From IMG/VR virus record IMGVR_UViG_3300043449_000557, positions 1-40,292 of that record: DNA of 40,292 bases; one strand, given 5' to 3'. The notes under the pieces are model-generated. The model saw only the letters and a list, made by a program, of their open reading frames with translations. It made no database searches and was not told where the DNA came from. The stretch comes from a virus. Position 1 is the first letter of the stretch. Each line of letters opens with the position of its first letter. Both the position numbers and the translations under genes were made by a program. Positions 1 through 6,858 of the stretch are shown in pieces.

Positions 1-112
1 ACACCCGCATCGCGGAACTTGACGCGCTTCTTAGCCAAACCAATGAGGGCTACGCAGAGTGCATCGCAACGCGGGAGGACTATCGCGCCCGCATCGCGGA
101 ACTTGAAGCGGC
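1..112. repeat. Left-end copy of the variable locus, first identical block
   Basis: These 112 bases are identical to 39546-39657. After them the two copies diverge and become identical again at 199-307 and 40184-40292. I read this as two alleles of one locus placed at the two ends of a circular assembly, not as a simple terminal repeat. Confidence 0.95.
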
Positions 113-251
113 GCTGAAACCGTTTGCTGACTTGGCCGAAAAATATGACGGTGACGTAGACGACCAACCATTATGGGACAGGGACTTTATGCCTGTTGTT
201 GGCGACCTCCGCGCCGCCCGCGCCGCTTATCTGGGAGAGAAAGATGACTGA
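1..251 (+). CDS. 3' part of a small coiled-coil protein, short allele
   Basis: This open frame enters from the left edge (first full codon at base 3) and ends at TGA 249-251. Its first residues match residues 17 onward of the 88-aa protein starting at 39497. It then continues with a module containing KPFADLAEKY and ends GDLRAARAAYLGEKDD. The same end closes the protein at 39760-40236. If joined to the start at 39497 it makes one fused protein of about 99 aa, with a coiled N-terminal half and an acidic middle. Function is unknown. The stop overlaps the ATG of the next gene at 244, which suggests translational coupling. Confidence 0.75.
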   Translation, partial: TRIAELDALLSQTNEGYAECIATREDYRARIAELEAALKPFADLAEKYDGDVDDQPLWDRDFMPVVGDLRAARAAYLGEKDD

Positions 252-307
252 CGCACCCATCGTCGATGTCATTATACGCCACAGGGCGCTTGCCATTACA
301 GAAGATG
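199..307. repeat. Left-end copy of the variable locus, second identical block
   Basis: These 109 bases are identical to 40184-40292, the right end of the window. They cover the end of one small gene and the start of the next. Confidence 0.95.
209..228. repeat. 20-bp GC-rich gene-end repeat, copy 1
   Basis: The 20-mer CCGCGCCGCCCGCGCCGCTT encodes the RAARAA tail of a small protein. It recurs exactly at 554-573 and 40194-40213. In all three places it lies shortly before an ATGACTGA stop/start overlap. Confidence 0.85.
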
Positions 308-450
308 GTCAGCGGCTTCCAATCACGAACTGGTTTGATAGCGATGGCGAGGAATGCCCGCCAGTGGCGGCGATGTCCTGTATCGCTGAATATGGCGACA
401 AGTATATCACGATAGATTTGCGGCATTTTTATACGTTTGCGGGGAATTGA
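244..450 (+). CDS. Small conserved hypothetical protein (68 aa)
   Basis: The likely start is ATG 244, preceded by GGGAGAGAAAG and overlapping the stop of the previous gene (ATGACTGA). An upstream in-frame ATG at 196 lies inside the previous gene and is less likely. The protein begins MTDAPIVDVIIRHRALAITE, is mildly acidic and has no membrane segment or recognised domain. Its first codons also appear at the right edge of the window (40229 onward), so this gene is the junction point of the circle. Confidence 0.7.
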   Translation: MTDAPIVDVIIRHRALAITEDGQRLPITNWFDSDGEECPPVAAMSCIAEYGDKYITIDLRHFYTFAGN

Positions 451-593
451 TGATGACACATCTTGAGTGGCCTCGTCATCCGTACAAGGTCATGCCGAAA
501 CACATGTGGCGATGGCGATGGACGCGAGACTTGCCGATGAAGTGGAGATTAACCCGCGCCGCCCGCGCCGCTTTGGAGAAGAAAGATGACTGA
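450..593 (+). CDS. Tiny basic protein with shared RAARAA tail (47 aa)
   Basis: The frame starts at ATG 450, which overlaps the TGA of the upstream gene, or at ATG 453. It is rich in Trp, Arg and Pro (for example HMWRWRWTR). It ends TRAARAALEKKDD, a close relative of the RAARAAYLGEKDD end of two other small proteins of this locus. The shared tail is encoded by the 20-bp repeat at 554-573. The unusual composition makes the N-terminal half look like a remnant joined to a mobile 3' end. It could be a decayed gene. Confidence 0.5.
   Translation: MMTHLEWPRHPYKVMPKHMWRWRWTRDLPMKWRLTRAARAALEKKDD
554..573. repeat. 20-bp GC-rich gene-end repeat, copy 2
   Basis: Exact copy of the 20-mer at 209-228, again followed within about 10 bases by GAAAGATGACTGA. 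Confidence 0.85.
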
Positions 594-765
594 ACTACTG
601 ACTGACACTGGCTTGTATCTTTTCTTCTATGGCTTCGGCCTAGCATCGGGAGTATTCGTATCATGGTTAGACTCATATGCTGCATCGCGCTCGTATCGTC
701 ATCAGCAGCAGCTCAAGAGATCTCAGTCTGGGGCGGACCAAACGGCCCCGTCGCAACCGAACTGA
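586..765 (+). CDS. Small membrane protein (59 aa)
   Basis: ATG 586 overlaps the previous stop in the ATGACTGA arrangement used throughout this locus. Residues about 8-28 form a hydrophobic segment (LYLFFYGFGLASGVFVSWL), followed by a basic, Gln-rich hydrophilic tail. It is probably a single-pass inner-membrane protein. The last 103 bases overlap the next gene in another frame. No family is recognised. Confidence 0.55.
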   Translation: MTELLTDTGLYLFFYGFGLASGVFVSWLDSYAASRSYRHQQQLKRSQSGADQTAPSQPN

Positions 766-896
766 GCTACCCGAACGAGAACTTTTATTACACGCCCTAC
801 GGCCAGATCAGTGCGCCAAAGGTCGGCAACATGACCGTCTATAACGGCCCGAACGGCGAATACCTTGGTTACCATTACGGGACAGAAGCCGAATGA
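663..896 (+). CDS. Small exported protein (77 aa)
   Basis: The protein starts MVRLICCIALVSSSAAAQEI, a short signal peptide with an Ala-x-Ala type cleavage site near residue 17. The mature part is Gly-, Asn-, Pro- and Tyr-rich, with two copies of a GPNG motif (GGPNGP and NGPNGE). No lipobox is present, so it is probably periplasmic or secreted, not a lipoprotein. It overlaps the membrane-protein gene upstream by 103 bases, and its stop overlaps the ATG of the DNA polymerase gene (893), so it is probably cotranslated with replication genes. Function unknown. Confidence 0.65.
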   Translation: MVRLICCIALVSSSAAAQEISVWGGPNGPVATELSYPNENFYYTPYGQISAPKVGNMTVYNGPNGEYLGYHYGTEAE

Positions 897-2785
897 TTTG
901 GCTTGATTTCGAAACAAGATCCGAATGCGATCTGCCGGTGAATGGCGTGTATAATTATGCACGTCATTCATCAACTGAAGTCATTTGCTTGTCTGGCGCA
1001 GAAGATGATGGCCCGGTTGTCACATGGCGACCGGGCGAACCTTTTCCGTGGAAGATAGACGGGCAACAGATTCGCGCCCATAATGCCGCTTTCGAGCGGC
1101 TTATCTTTTGGCATGTCCTGAAGATGGAGATACCTCTTGAGCAATTCTATTGCACGGCTGCGCAGGCGCGGGCGAATTGTGCGCCAGGTAGCCTTGAGGA
1201 TGTTGGAAGGTTCGCCGGCACGGATATGCGTAAGGATCATCGCGGGGCTGCTTTGGTGCGGGCTTGTTGCATTCCTCCTTTCAGAGATGATCTCATACCC
1301 GAATTGATTGAATACTGCGAGCAAGACGTGCGTACTATGCGCGCCGCCAGCAAAGCCATGCGGGAACTGACACCAGAAGAGTTGGAGGATTACCATGCTA
1401 ACGAGCGCATCAATGATCGTGGCGTTCTTATCGATCAGCGTCTTTGCCGCGCGGCGGTCAAATATGCGGCTGACGAATTACAGGAGATCGAAGCTACGGT
1501 TAAAGAAGTTACCGGCGGCGAAATTATCTCCGTCCGTTCTCCCAAAATGCGGCTATGGGTTCAAGAAAGACTCGGCCCAGAAGCGCGTAAACTTATGGAA
1601 CGTGACGACAAGTTCTCAATCGACAAAACCGTTCGGGCCAACCTACTGGCCATAGACGACCCTGAAGAGGTGCCTCCCGATGTCAGAGAAGTCATACAAT
1701 GCGCGGACGATCTTTGGGCGTCTTCTGTTGCTAAATTTAATCGCCTTGATAACCTTGCTTGTGCTGATGGTCGTGTTCGAGGTGCTTTTGTCTTTGCCGG
1801 CGGATCAGCCACAGGACGCGCTTCCTCGTATGGTGCGCAGGTCCACAACTTCACACGTAAGTGCGCCGATGACCCGGAAGCCGTGCGACATGCAATGGTT
1901 CGGGGTCATGCAATCGTGCCTAATTACGGACGAAGAGTCACGGACGTTCTGCGAGGTATGCTTCGGCCAGCCCTGATTCCTGCGCCTGGCAAGCAGTTCG
2001 TCGTCGCAGACTGGTCGGCCATCGAAGGGCGCGTAAACCCGTGGCTGTCCGGTAGAGGTGAGGATAAGTTACAGGCGTTCCGTGACAAGTTAGATCCTTA
2101 TATTGTAAACGCGGTGTCGACATTTCATGTCCCCTATGAACAGGTCGACAAGTCGCAACGCCAAGTCGGCAAGGTACAGGAGCTTGCGTGCGGATTCGGT
2201 GGCGGCGTTGGCGCGTTCGCGGCGATGGGCCGCGTTTATGGCCTGTCGTTACCTGAAGCTGAAGCGAAGCGCATGGTTGACGCCTGGCGTCAAGCTAATC
2301 CGTGGTCTGTGCCGTTTTGGTCTGATCTTGAGGTTGCTTACATTCGCGCGCTGCGCAATCCGGGTAAAATATTTGAGGCTGGCCGTGTAAAATACTTGGC
2401 CGACAAGCAGCACCTTTGGTATGCTCTGCCTTCTGGCCGGGTGCTTTGTTACCCGAACGCCCGGTTCGAAGAAGATGGTTCGATCACCTATTCAAAGGCG
2501 TCTTGGAAGCCTGCGGCGGATGCTAAAGAGTGGCCTCGGGGTCGGCTCTGGAGAGGGCTGGCTTGCGAGAACGTCACACAAGCGACCGCCCATGATCTTC
2601 TACGTGAGGCTCTGCGCCGTCTGCCTGACGTTGTGTTGCATGTTCACGATGAAATTGTTCTGGAGTCTGATCGGCCCGACGAGGCGAAGGCGCTCCTAGA
2701 AGAAGTTATGACAACGTCGCCCGTATGGGCGGAAGGACTACCGTTAGAAGTAGAAGCCACCATTATGGGAAGATACGGAAAATGA
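893..2785 (+). CDS. DNA polymerase, family A, with 3'-5' exonuclease
   Basis: This is a 630-aa Pol I-type replicative polymerase. The N-terminal exonuclease domain has DFE at residues 5-7 (Exo I), HNAAFE (Exo II) and YCEQD (Exo III), so proofreading looks intact. The polymerase domain has motif A DWSAIEGR (Asp373), motif B with Arg423 and Lys427, and motif C HDE at 585-587. In motif B, the position matching Klenow Phe762 is Leu431 and that matching Tyr766 is Phe435. Family members copy the phage genome with the primase-helicase. The gene overlaps its neighbours by ATGA-type junctions on both sides, so it belongs to a tightly packed operon. Confidence 0.96.
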   Translation: MIWLDFETRSECDLPVNGVYNYARHSSTEVICLSGAEDDGPVVTWRPGEPFPWKIDGQQIRAHNAAFERLIFWHVLKMEIPLEQFYCTAAQARANCAPGSLEDVGRFAGTDMRKDHRGAALVRACCIPPFRDDLIPELIEYCEQDVRTMRAASKAMRELTPEELEDYHANERINDRGVLIDQRLCRAAVKYAADELQEIEATVKEVTGGEIISVRSPKMRLWVQERLGPEARKLMERDDKFSIDKTVRANLLAIDDPEEVPPDVREVIQCADDLWASSVAKFNRLDNLACADGRVRGAFVFAGGSATGRASSYGAQVHNFTRKCADDPEAVRHAMVRGHAIVPNYGRRVTDVLRGMLRPALIPAPGKQFVVADWSAIEGRVNPWLSGRGEDKLQAFRDKLDPYIVNAVSTFHVPYEQVDKSQRQVGKVQELACGFGGGVGAFAAMGRVYGLSLPEAEAKRMVDAWRQANPWSVPFWSDLEVAYIRALRNPGKIFEAGRVKYLADKQHLWYALPSGRVLCYPNARFEEDGSITYSKASWKPAADAKEWPRGRLWRGLACENVTQATAHDLLREALRRLPDVVLHVHDEIVLESDRPDEAKALLEEVMTTSPVWAEGLPLEVEATIMGRYGK

Positions 2786-5058
2786 TTAACTATTTTATCG
2801 GCCTTGCGCCGGCTGGCGAAACAGCCCTCATTGTAAAACAGATCGACACTGGCAAGCTGCACAAAGACGGCTCGCCTAAATATACTTGGCCGGCGTATCT
2901 GCCGAAGCATAAGCGCAAGGAAGGCGAGTCTTGGTTCCTAAATACGGGATCATTCATCATGGATCGGATGCGCGACAAGCCGTCCGCATCCGTGGCGAAC
3001 TGCACGCATGTGCTGTTTATGATGCTAGACGACATTGGCACGAAGTCAGCCAAGCCGCCGTTGGAACCGACTGCCATCGTCGAGACAAGCCCTGGCAACT
3101 ATCAATATTGGTATGCCTACAGCGACCAGCCGACCGTCGAAGAACATTGTGCAGCTCTTACTGCTATTGCTGAAGCTGGCTACACCGATCCTGGTGCTAC
3201 TAACGCCGTGCGTAACTGTCGCTTGCCAGGCTCGGTTAACGTCAAGCCGGGCCGCGACGCGTTTGTCTGCCGACAAGTAGAGTTTCACCCAGAGCGTGAA
3301 TTTACGCTGGCGCAGATATGCGAAGCGCTTGGCGTTACGCCGGCTGAGACTGGCACTGCAAGACACGTCTCTTTTAGAGTAAAAGACACTGGCAATGACA
3401 CAGTGCTGGCGTGGCTGAGCGAGAACGGTCTTGTTACGTCCGGCGTAAACGCAGAGGGCTGGTGCGGCGTTGTCTGCCCGAATCATGAAGGACACACAGA
3501 TGGACAGATTGAAGCGCGATATAAGCCGCAGGATCGTTCATTCTGTTGCTATCACGCTCATTGCGAGCATCTTGATAGCAAGTTCTTTTGCGATTGGGTA
3601 TCGGAACAAGGTGGGCCGCGCGCTATCCCCGGCCTGCGAGACGATCTCATTGCCGACTACACCAGCAAGATTAGTTCGCTGACGCCGACCGAAGCGTTTC
3701 CTGACGAGGCGGCGGTTCGAATTGCTGAAGTGGAGCGCAAGCAAGCGGGGCGCGAAGAACGCGCCACATGGCATAAACGCTTCGCTTATGTCGTCGATGA
3801 TGACGGTTATTTTGACCATAAGACAGGTCAAGAGATCAGCCGCCGCGCGTTTAACGCGATCTTCCGGCATGTCGAATGTAAGTCTACGGGCGAAAAACCG
3901 CGTCGGCTTGAGGCGTCGGTTTGGTATGATGAAAACCGCGAGGCTCAAAAGGGTTATGTCTTGAAAGGCATGACCTACGCTGCCGGTGACGACTGGAAGG
4001 TTGCGCGCGATGGGCTCGTTTATGGCAACGTCTGGCGCGACGCCAGGCCGAAGGTTGAGAGCGCCGGTAATCCGCAGCTTTGGATTGACCATTGCCGGCG
4101 TCTCGTGCCGGACGAACGCGAACTTGAGCATATCTGGAACGTGATGGCCGTGAAGGCGCAGCAGCCGCGCACGAAGATCAATCACGCGATCCTGCACGGC
4201 GGCAACGGCGGTATCGGCAAGGACACCATGTGGTATCCGCTGCTCTGGGCCGTTGGCGGCGAGCACATGAGAAACGTCGCGGTGATCGACAGCAATAAGA
4301 TCAACAGCGATTTTGGCTACCATTATCAGACTGAGATCATGGTGTTAAACGAGCTGAAAGAGCCGGAAGCGAAAGAGCGCCGGGCGCTGGCGAACAAGCT
4401 CAAGCCGATCATCGCCGCGCCGCCGGAGATGCTGACGGTCAACCGCAAAGGTTTGCATCCGTTCGAAATGCCTAACCGCATTTTCATGCTGGCGTTCACG
4501 AACGAGTCTATGCCGATCACGCTCGACAGCGATGACCGGCGCTGGTTCTGCGTTTGGTCTGACGCGCCGAAGATGACGCCGGAAGAAACGACGCGGATCT
4601 GGGACTGGTATAAGGCCGGTGGATTTGAAGCCGTCGCGGGCTGGTTGCGTTCGCGTGACGTGTCGCAGTTTAATCCGAAAGCGATTCCGTTTGCGACCGA
4701 ATACAAGCAGCGTTTGATCTACACCGGCATGAGCAACGCGGAGAGCTACATTCATCACCTTATCGAAAAGCAAGAATCGCCGTTCAAGACCGACATCATC
4801 TCTGGCCCCTGGCACATCATCCTTAAAGAGTTGTCACAGGCCGCGCCGGACAATCTGCGGACAAGGATCGTTCAGCCGGCGCTGTTTCATGCTCTGAAAG
4901 AAGCCGGATGGGTTGACAAAGGGCTTTGTAGCTCGCCTGAATATAAATCGAAGCGGCACATATTCGTGCGGCCTGACCTAGCGGCGTTGCCTAAAGCCAA
5001 GCTACGCAACATGGTCGAACCGGACTGGAAAGACAATGTCGTCCCACTTAAAGGTTGA
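2782..5058 (+). CDS. Primase-helicase (RepB-like primase, SF3-type helicase)
   Basis: ATG 2782 overlaps the polymerase stop (ATGA), giving 758 aa and starting MINYFIGLAPAGETA. The N-terminal third resembles RepB-type primases (MLDDIGTKS, VETSPGNYQYW, NAVRNCRLPGS). A Cys/His-rich stretch follows (CPNHEGH, CCYHAHCEH), probably zinc-binding. The C-terminal half is a DUF5906/VirE-like SF3 ATPase with Walker A GGNGGIGKDT (Lys480), an NELKEPEAKERR stretch and a DDRRW sensor region. It would unwind the fork and prime lagging-strand synthesis for the polymerase encoded just upstream. Its 3' end overlaps the next small gene by 23 bases. Confidence 0.92.
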   Translation: MINYFIGLAPAGETALIVKQIDTGKLHKDGSPKYTWPAYLPKHKRKEGESWFLNTGSFIMDRMRDKPSASVANCTHVLFMMLDDIGTKSAKPPLEPTAIVETSPGNYQYWYAYSDQPTVEEHCAALTAIAEAGYTDPGATNAVRNCRLPGSVNVKPGRDAFVCRQVEFHPEREFTLAQICEALGVTPAETGTARHVSFRVKDTGNDTVLAWLSENGLVTSGVNAEGWCGVVCPNHEGHTDGQIEARYKPQDRSFCCYHAHCEHLDSKFFCDWVSEQGGPRAIPGLRDDLIADYTSKISSLTPTEAFPDEAAVRIAEVERKQAGREERATWHKRFAYVVDDDGYFDHKTGQEISRRAFNAIFRHVECKSTGEKPRRLEASVWYDENREAQKGYVLKGMTYAAGDDWKVARDGLVYGNVWRDARPKVESAGNPQLWIDHCRRLVPDERELEHIWNVMAVKAQQPRTKINHAILHGGNGGIGKDTMWYPLLWAVGGEHMRNVAVIDSNKINSDFGYHYQTEIMVLNELKEPEAKERRALANKLKPIIAAPPEMLTVNRKGLHPFEMPNRIFMLAFTNESMPITLDSDDRRWFCVWSDAPKMTPEETTRIWDWYKAGGFEAVAGWLRSRDVSQFNPKAIPFATEYKQRLIYTGMSNAESYIHHLIEKQESPFKTDIISGPWHIILKELSQAAPDNLRTRIVQPALFHALKEAGWVDKGLCSSPEYKSKRHIFVRPDLAALPKAKLRNMVEPDWKDNVVPLKG

Positions 5059-5242
5059 CGCCTATCCAGTCTTTATGAACGTCTTGGCTAATCTGACCGA
5101 CCAGCTTGATCTTTACCTTGACTGGGCGGCGACTCCGGGGGACGATGAGTGTCCGCCGGAGATCGTCGAGGGGCTATGTCAGGCCCATGAGACGGCCCGC
5201 GAGCTGCTGGAGGGCCTAGGCTATGGTCAGTCTCGTTCGTGA
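5036..5242 (+). CDS. Small acidic hypothetical protein (68 aa)
   Basis: ATG 5036 lies inside the 3' end of the primase-helicase gene; an internal ATG at 5075 is an alternative start. The protein is acidic and helical, with DQLDLYLDWAATPGDDECPP and a C-terminal helix HETARELLEGLGYG. No domain is recognised. It closes the rightward replication operon and converges with the minus-strand gene ending at 5227, overlapping it by 16 bases. Confidence 0.6.
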   Translation: MSSHLKVDAYPVFMNVLANLTDQLDLYLDWAATPGDDECPPEIVEGLCQAHETARELLEGLGYGQSRS

Positions 5243-5472
5243 TCTTTTGGTTGCCGTCTGTGCATTGCTGCTAGAATACGGACTCGGCGGTTTTCGTCCT
5301 GAACTTCGTCCAGCGCCCATTCGAGCGCGTTCCGTAGACGGGTGCTTTCATCGACGGCCGCCGCTATAGTCCACTGGGCGCGTTGCCTGGCCTCGTTATA
5401 TCCTTTAAGGTAGGACTCGGATATTTCCTGCTGGAGCGCCTTTAAGCGCCGCTCAAACTCGGACTCGGTCAT
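5227..5472 (-). CDS. Coiled-coil hypothetical protein (81 aa)
   Basis: The product starts MTESEFERRLKALQQEISES and is highly charged and helical over its whole length, consistent with a coiled coil; it ends HRRQPKDHERD. Its start codon shares the CATG palindrome at 5470-5473 with the start of the plus-strand gene at 5471, so the two genes are divergent with no intergenic space. A weak AAGG lies about 10 bases upstream on its own strand. No function is assigned. Confidence 0.6.
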   Translation of the reverse strand: MTESEFERRLKALQQEISESYLKGYNEARQRAQWTIAAAVDESTRLRNALEWALDEVQDENRRVRILAAMHRRQPKDHERD

Positions 5473-5965
5473 GGTTAAAAAACCTTCTGGCGATTATGTC
5501 TATGACTTTAGCGGCCCGATGTTCGATCTTTATAAAGCGCCTCGCGATGAAACGGCAGAAGAAAAAAGCCGCCGTTTGTTAAACCGACGGATGGCGCTTG
5601 ACGAAGCCGCAGGAACATTTACCCCGGACTATCCTACGGCTAACGATCCTTACCGCACGCAAAATTACATGGCTATAGCCGATACGGCAAGCGCTTTAGG
5701 CATTCCTATGCCAGCGCCAGTCGCAGGGCTTGGCGGTATGTATGGGCAGCAGCAGGCGGCCGATTTTGTGGCGGCCAATCCGGTGCCCAATCGGCTTGGC
5801 ATACAGGTCATGTCGCCGCAGGACGCGCTGGCGATGCGTCAGCGTCAGGCGCAGGCCATGCGGTCTATTCAGGGGTCAGCGCCTATCTTATCGCCGCGGG
5901 GATTTGAGCCAACGGTTGTAAGCGACGGGATATTCAATCGCTTGAAGGCGATGCTAGGCTACTAA
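5471..5965 (+). CDS. Hypothetical protein (164 aa), possible virion-associated
   Basis: The frame opens with MVKKPSGDYVYDFSGPMFDL, has a charged helix near residues 25-45 and then a Gln/Ala/Met-rich C-terminal half (GGMYGQQQAADF, ALAMRQRQAQAMRS). That composition resembles phage internal or structural proteins, but no domain is recognised. There is no clear ribosome binding site, and the start overlaps that of the divergent gene at 5472. It is an isolated plus-strand gene among minus-strand genes, and its stop abuts the U-tract of the minus-strand terminator at 5964-5990. Confidence 0.6.
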   Translation: MVKKPSGDYVYDFSGPMFDLYKAPRDETAEEKSRRLLNRRMALDEAAGTFTPDYPTANDPYRTQNYMAIADTASALGIPMPAPVAGLGGMYGQQQAADFVAANPVPNRLGIQVMSPQDALAMRQRQAQAMRSIQGSAPILSPRGFEPTVVSDGIFNRLKAMLGY

Positions 5966-5990
5966 AAAAGAAGGCCGGCTTGCGCCGGCC
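5964..5990 (-). terminator. Rho-independent terminator of the leftward operon
   Basis: Read on the minus strand, a perfect 7-bp stem GGCCGGC/GCCGGCC with a 4-base loop is followed by TTCTTTTTT. It lies 48 bases beyond the stop of the gene at 6038 and ends the leftward small-gene operon. On the plus strand the hairpin has no following T run. Confidence 0.85.
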
Positions 5991-6037
5991 AGTCACCATA
6001 GGGAGGAAACGACACAGAAAGCCGTGTCAAAACCTTT

Positions 6038-6238
6038 CTAGCAGACGCCTTGCCCCATGTAAAGCAAGTCTAGCCGCCGCACGATCTCCATTTCAGTAAA
6101 GACGGGGCTTTCTTGCGCCCATGGCTCTACCGTGCGCCAGAACGCCCACAAGGGCGGGTTCACCTGATAGGCCGGCACATCGCGCGGTAGGTCAGGTATT
6201 ACGGCCTGTATGGCCTGATATTGTTCTTCGAACGTCAT
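6038..6238 (-). CDS. Hypothetical protein (66 aa)
   Basis: The last gene of the leftward operon encodes MTFEEQYQAIQAVIPDLPRD followed by a Trp/Pro-rich region (PPLWAFWRTVEPWAQ) and ends MGQGVC. Its ATG overlaps the stop of the tiny membrane peptide upstream (ATGA), indicating translational coupling. No domain is recognised. A strong terminator follows. Confidence 0.7.
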   Translation of the reverse strand: MTFEEQYQAIQAVIPDLPRDVPAYQVNPPLWAFWRTVEPWAQESPVFTEMEIVRRLDLLYMGQGVC

Positions 6239-6303
6239 TTTAGCCCCAACACTATTTCGATTATTACCGCCAATAAGATTGCCATTGCTTCACCGATTTT
6301 CAT
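6235..6303 (-). CDS. Tiny membrane peptide (22 aa)
   Basis: The reading frame ATG 6303 to TGA 6235 encodes MKIGEAMAILLAVIIEIVLG plus LK. It is almost entirely one hydrophobic helix with a charged cap, long enough to cross the inner membrane once. Its start overlaps the end of the DnaA-like gene by 14 bases, and its stop overlaps the next ATG. It sits in a chain of overlapping genes with no spare room, which supports it being real. Confidence 0.55.
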   Translation of the reverse strand: MKIGEAMAILLAVIIEIVLGLK

Positions 6304-6535
6304 AGCGTTTGATCCCGTGCATGATGGTCGTGTGGTCGCGGCCCCCTAGCACTTGTCCGATTAGCTGGAGCGGCGCGTTCAGCTCGTGCCTGGCGCGCCA
6401 CATAATCTCGAACCGTGGCCAGATGACCCCTTTGCGGCGGTTGTGGCCGGTGAGAGCCGCGGTTGATATGTTATGATTCCGGGCTGTTTCCTCGATCAGC
6501 TCCCGAATCTCTTCGATCATCTCTTGCTTTTGCAT
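6290..6535 (-). CDS. Stand-alone DnaA domain IV-like DNA-binding protein (81 aa)
   Basis: Residues about 31-78 match the C-terminal DNA-binding domain (domain IV) of the bacterial initiator DnaA. A basic region RRKGVIWPRFEIMWRAR is followed by APLQLIGQVLGGRDHTTIMH, which includes the DnaA signature GRDHTT at 65-70. The first 30 residues are a charged helix. The AAA+ ATPase domain (domain III) and domains I-II are absent. Domain IV binds the DnaA box TTATCCACA. The operon leaders and the region at 8691-8699 carry such boxes, so this protein may bind them. It could act as an initiator helper, a competitor of host DnaA or a regulator. Confidence 0.85.
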   Translation of the reverse strand: MQKQEMIEEIRELIEETARNHNISTAALTGHNRRKGVIWPRFEIMWRARHELNAPLQLIGQVLGGRDHTTIMHGIKRYENR

Positions 6536-6719
6536 GTTTTAGACTCTTGAACATGAAATTGAGCGCGTGCGCCGCCGTGACGACAGAACGCTCGTCAGCG
6601 TAGGGCGCATGAATTTTCATTATGAGCGAGCCGTCGCGCCGATGCAGCGACAGCCCCTCCCCAACCTTCCAACGGGTCAAGACCCCTCCGGGTTGCGTGT
6701 CGAGATCAAGCCGGAGCAT
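6471..6719 (-). CDS. Hypothetical protein (82 aa)
   Basis: The product begins MLRLDLDTQPGGVLTRWKVG and continues with short beta-type segments (GLSLHRRDGSLIMKIH), a helix (AAHALNFMFKSLK) and a low-complexity, Asp/Arg-rich end. The last 65 bases overlap the DnaA-like gene in another frame, so the C-terminal tail is probably a read-through of noncoding frame. The start overlaps the previous gene by 14 bases. No family is recognised. Confidence 0.5.
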   Translation of the reverse strand: MLRLDLDTQPGGVLTRWKVGEGLSLHRRDGSLIMKIHAPYADERSVVTAAHALNFMFKSLKHAKARDDRRDSGADRGNSPES

Positions 6720-6858
6720 GACCGCGCTTCTCTAATTCGTTCTGGATGATCTTGGCGCGGTAATCGTCCTGCTCTGTCTCTAACAGGATGTTAAGCGCCT
6801 CATCTGACAGCCAATGCAAGAGCTGGCTAAATTCAAAATAATCTTTCATGCGTGACAT
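6706..6858 (-). CDS. Small acidic helical protein (50 aa)
   Basis: ATG 6858 to TGA 6706 encodes MSRMKDYFEFSQLLHWLSDE, followed by a second acidic helix and KRGHAPA. The start overlaps the stop of the upstream membrane peptide (TAATG). A GGGAGG ribosome binding site lies about 7 bases upstream, preceded by a degenerate copy of the TAACATATCCAC leader motif. Function unknown. Confidence 0.6.
   Translation of the reverse strand: MSRMKDYFEFSQLLHWLSDEALNILLETEQDDYRAKIIQNELEKRGHAPA

Noticed and set aside
1-307. Simple direct terminal repeat of a linear genome
   Set aside because: The two end copies are identical only in two blocks and differ in length between them, and the order of blocks fits a circular path with two alleles.
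586-896. Embedded Rz/Rz1 spanin pair
   Set aside because: The second protein has a cleavable signal without a lipobox, and the genes lie far from the lysis cassette, where an Rz1-like lipoprotein is already present.
3538-4323. 261-aa open frame on the minus strand inside the primase-helicase gene
   Set aside because: It is an antisense shadow of a gene with intact motifs; its sequence is Arg/Ala/Val-rich with no domain pattern.
5964-5990. Terminator for the plus-strand gene ending at 5965
   Set aside because: The T run is only on the minus strand, and the plus-strand side has no U tract after the hairpin.
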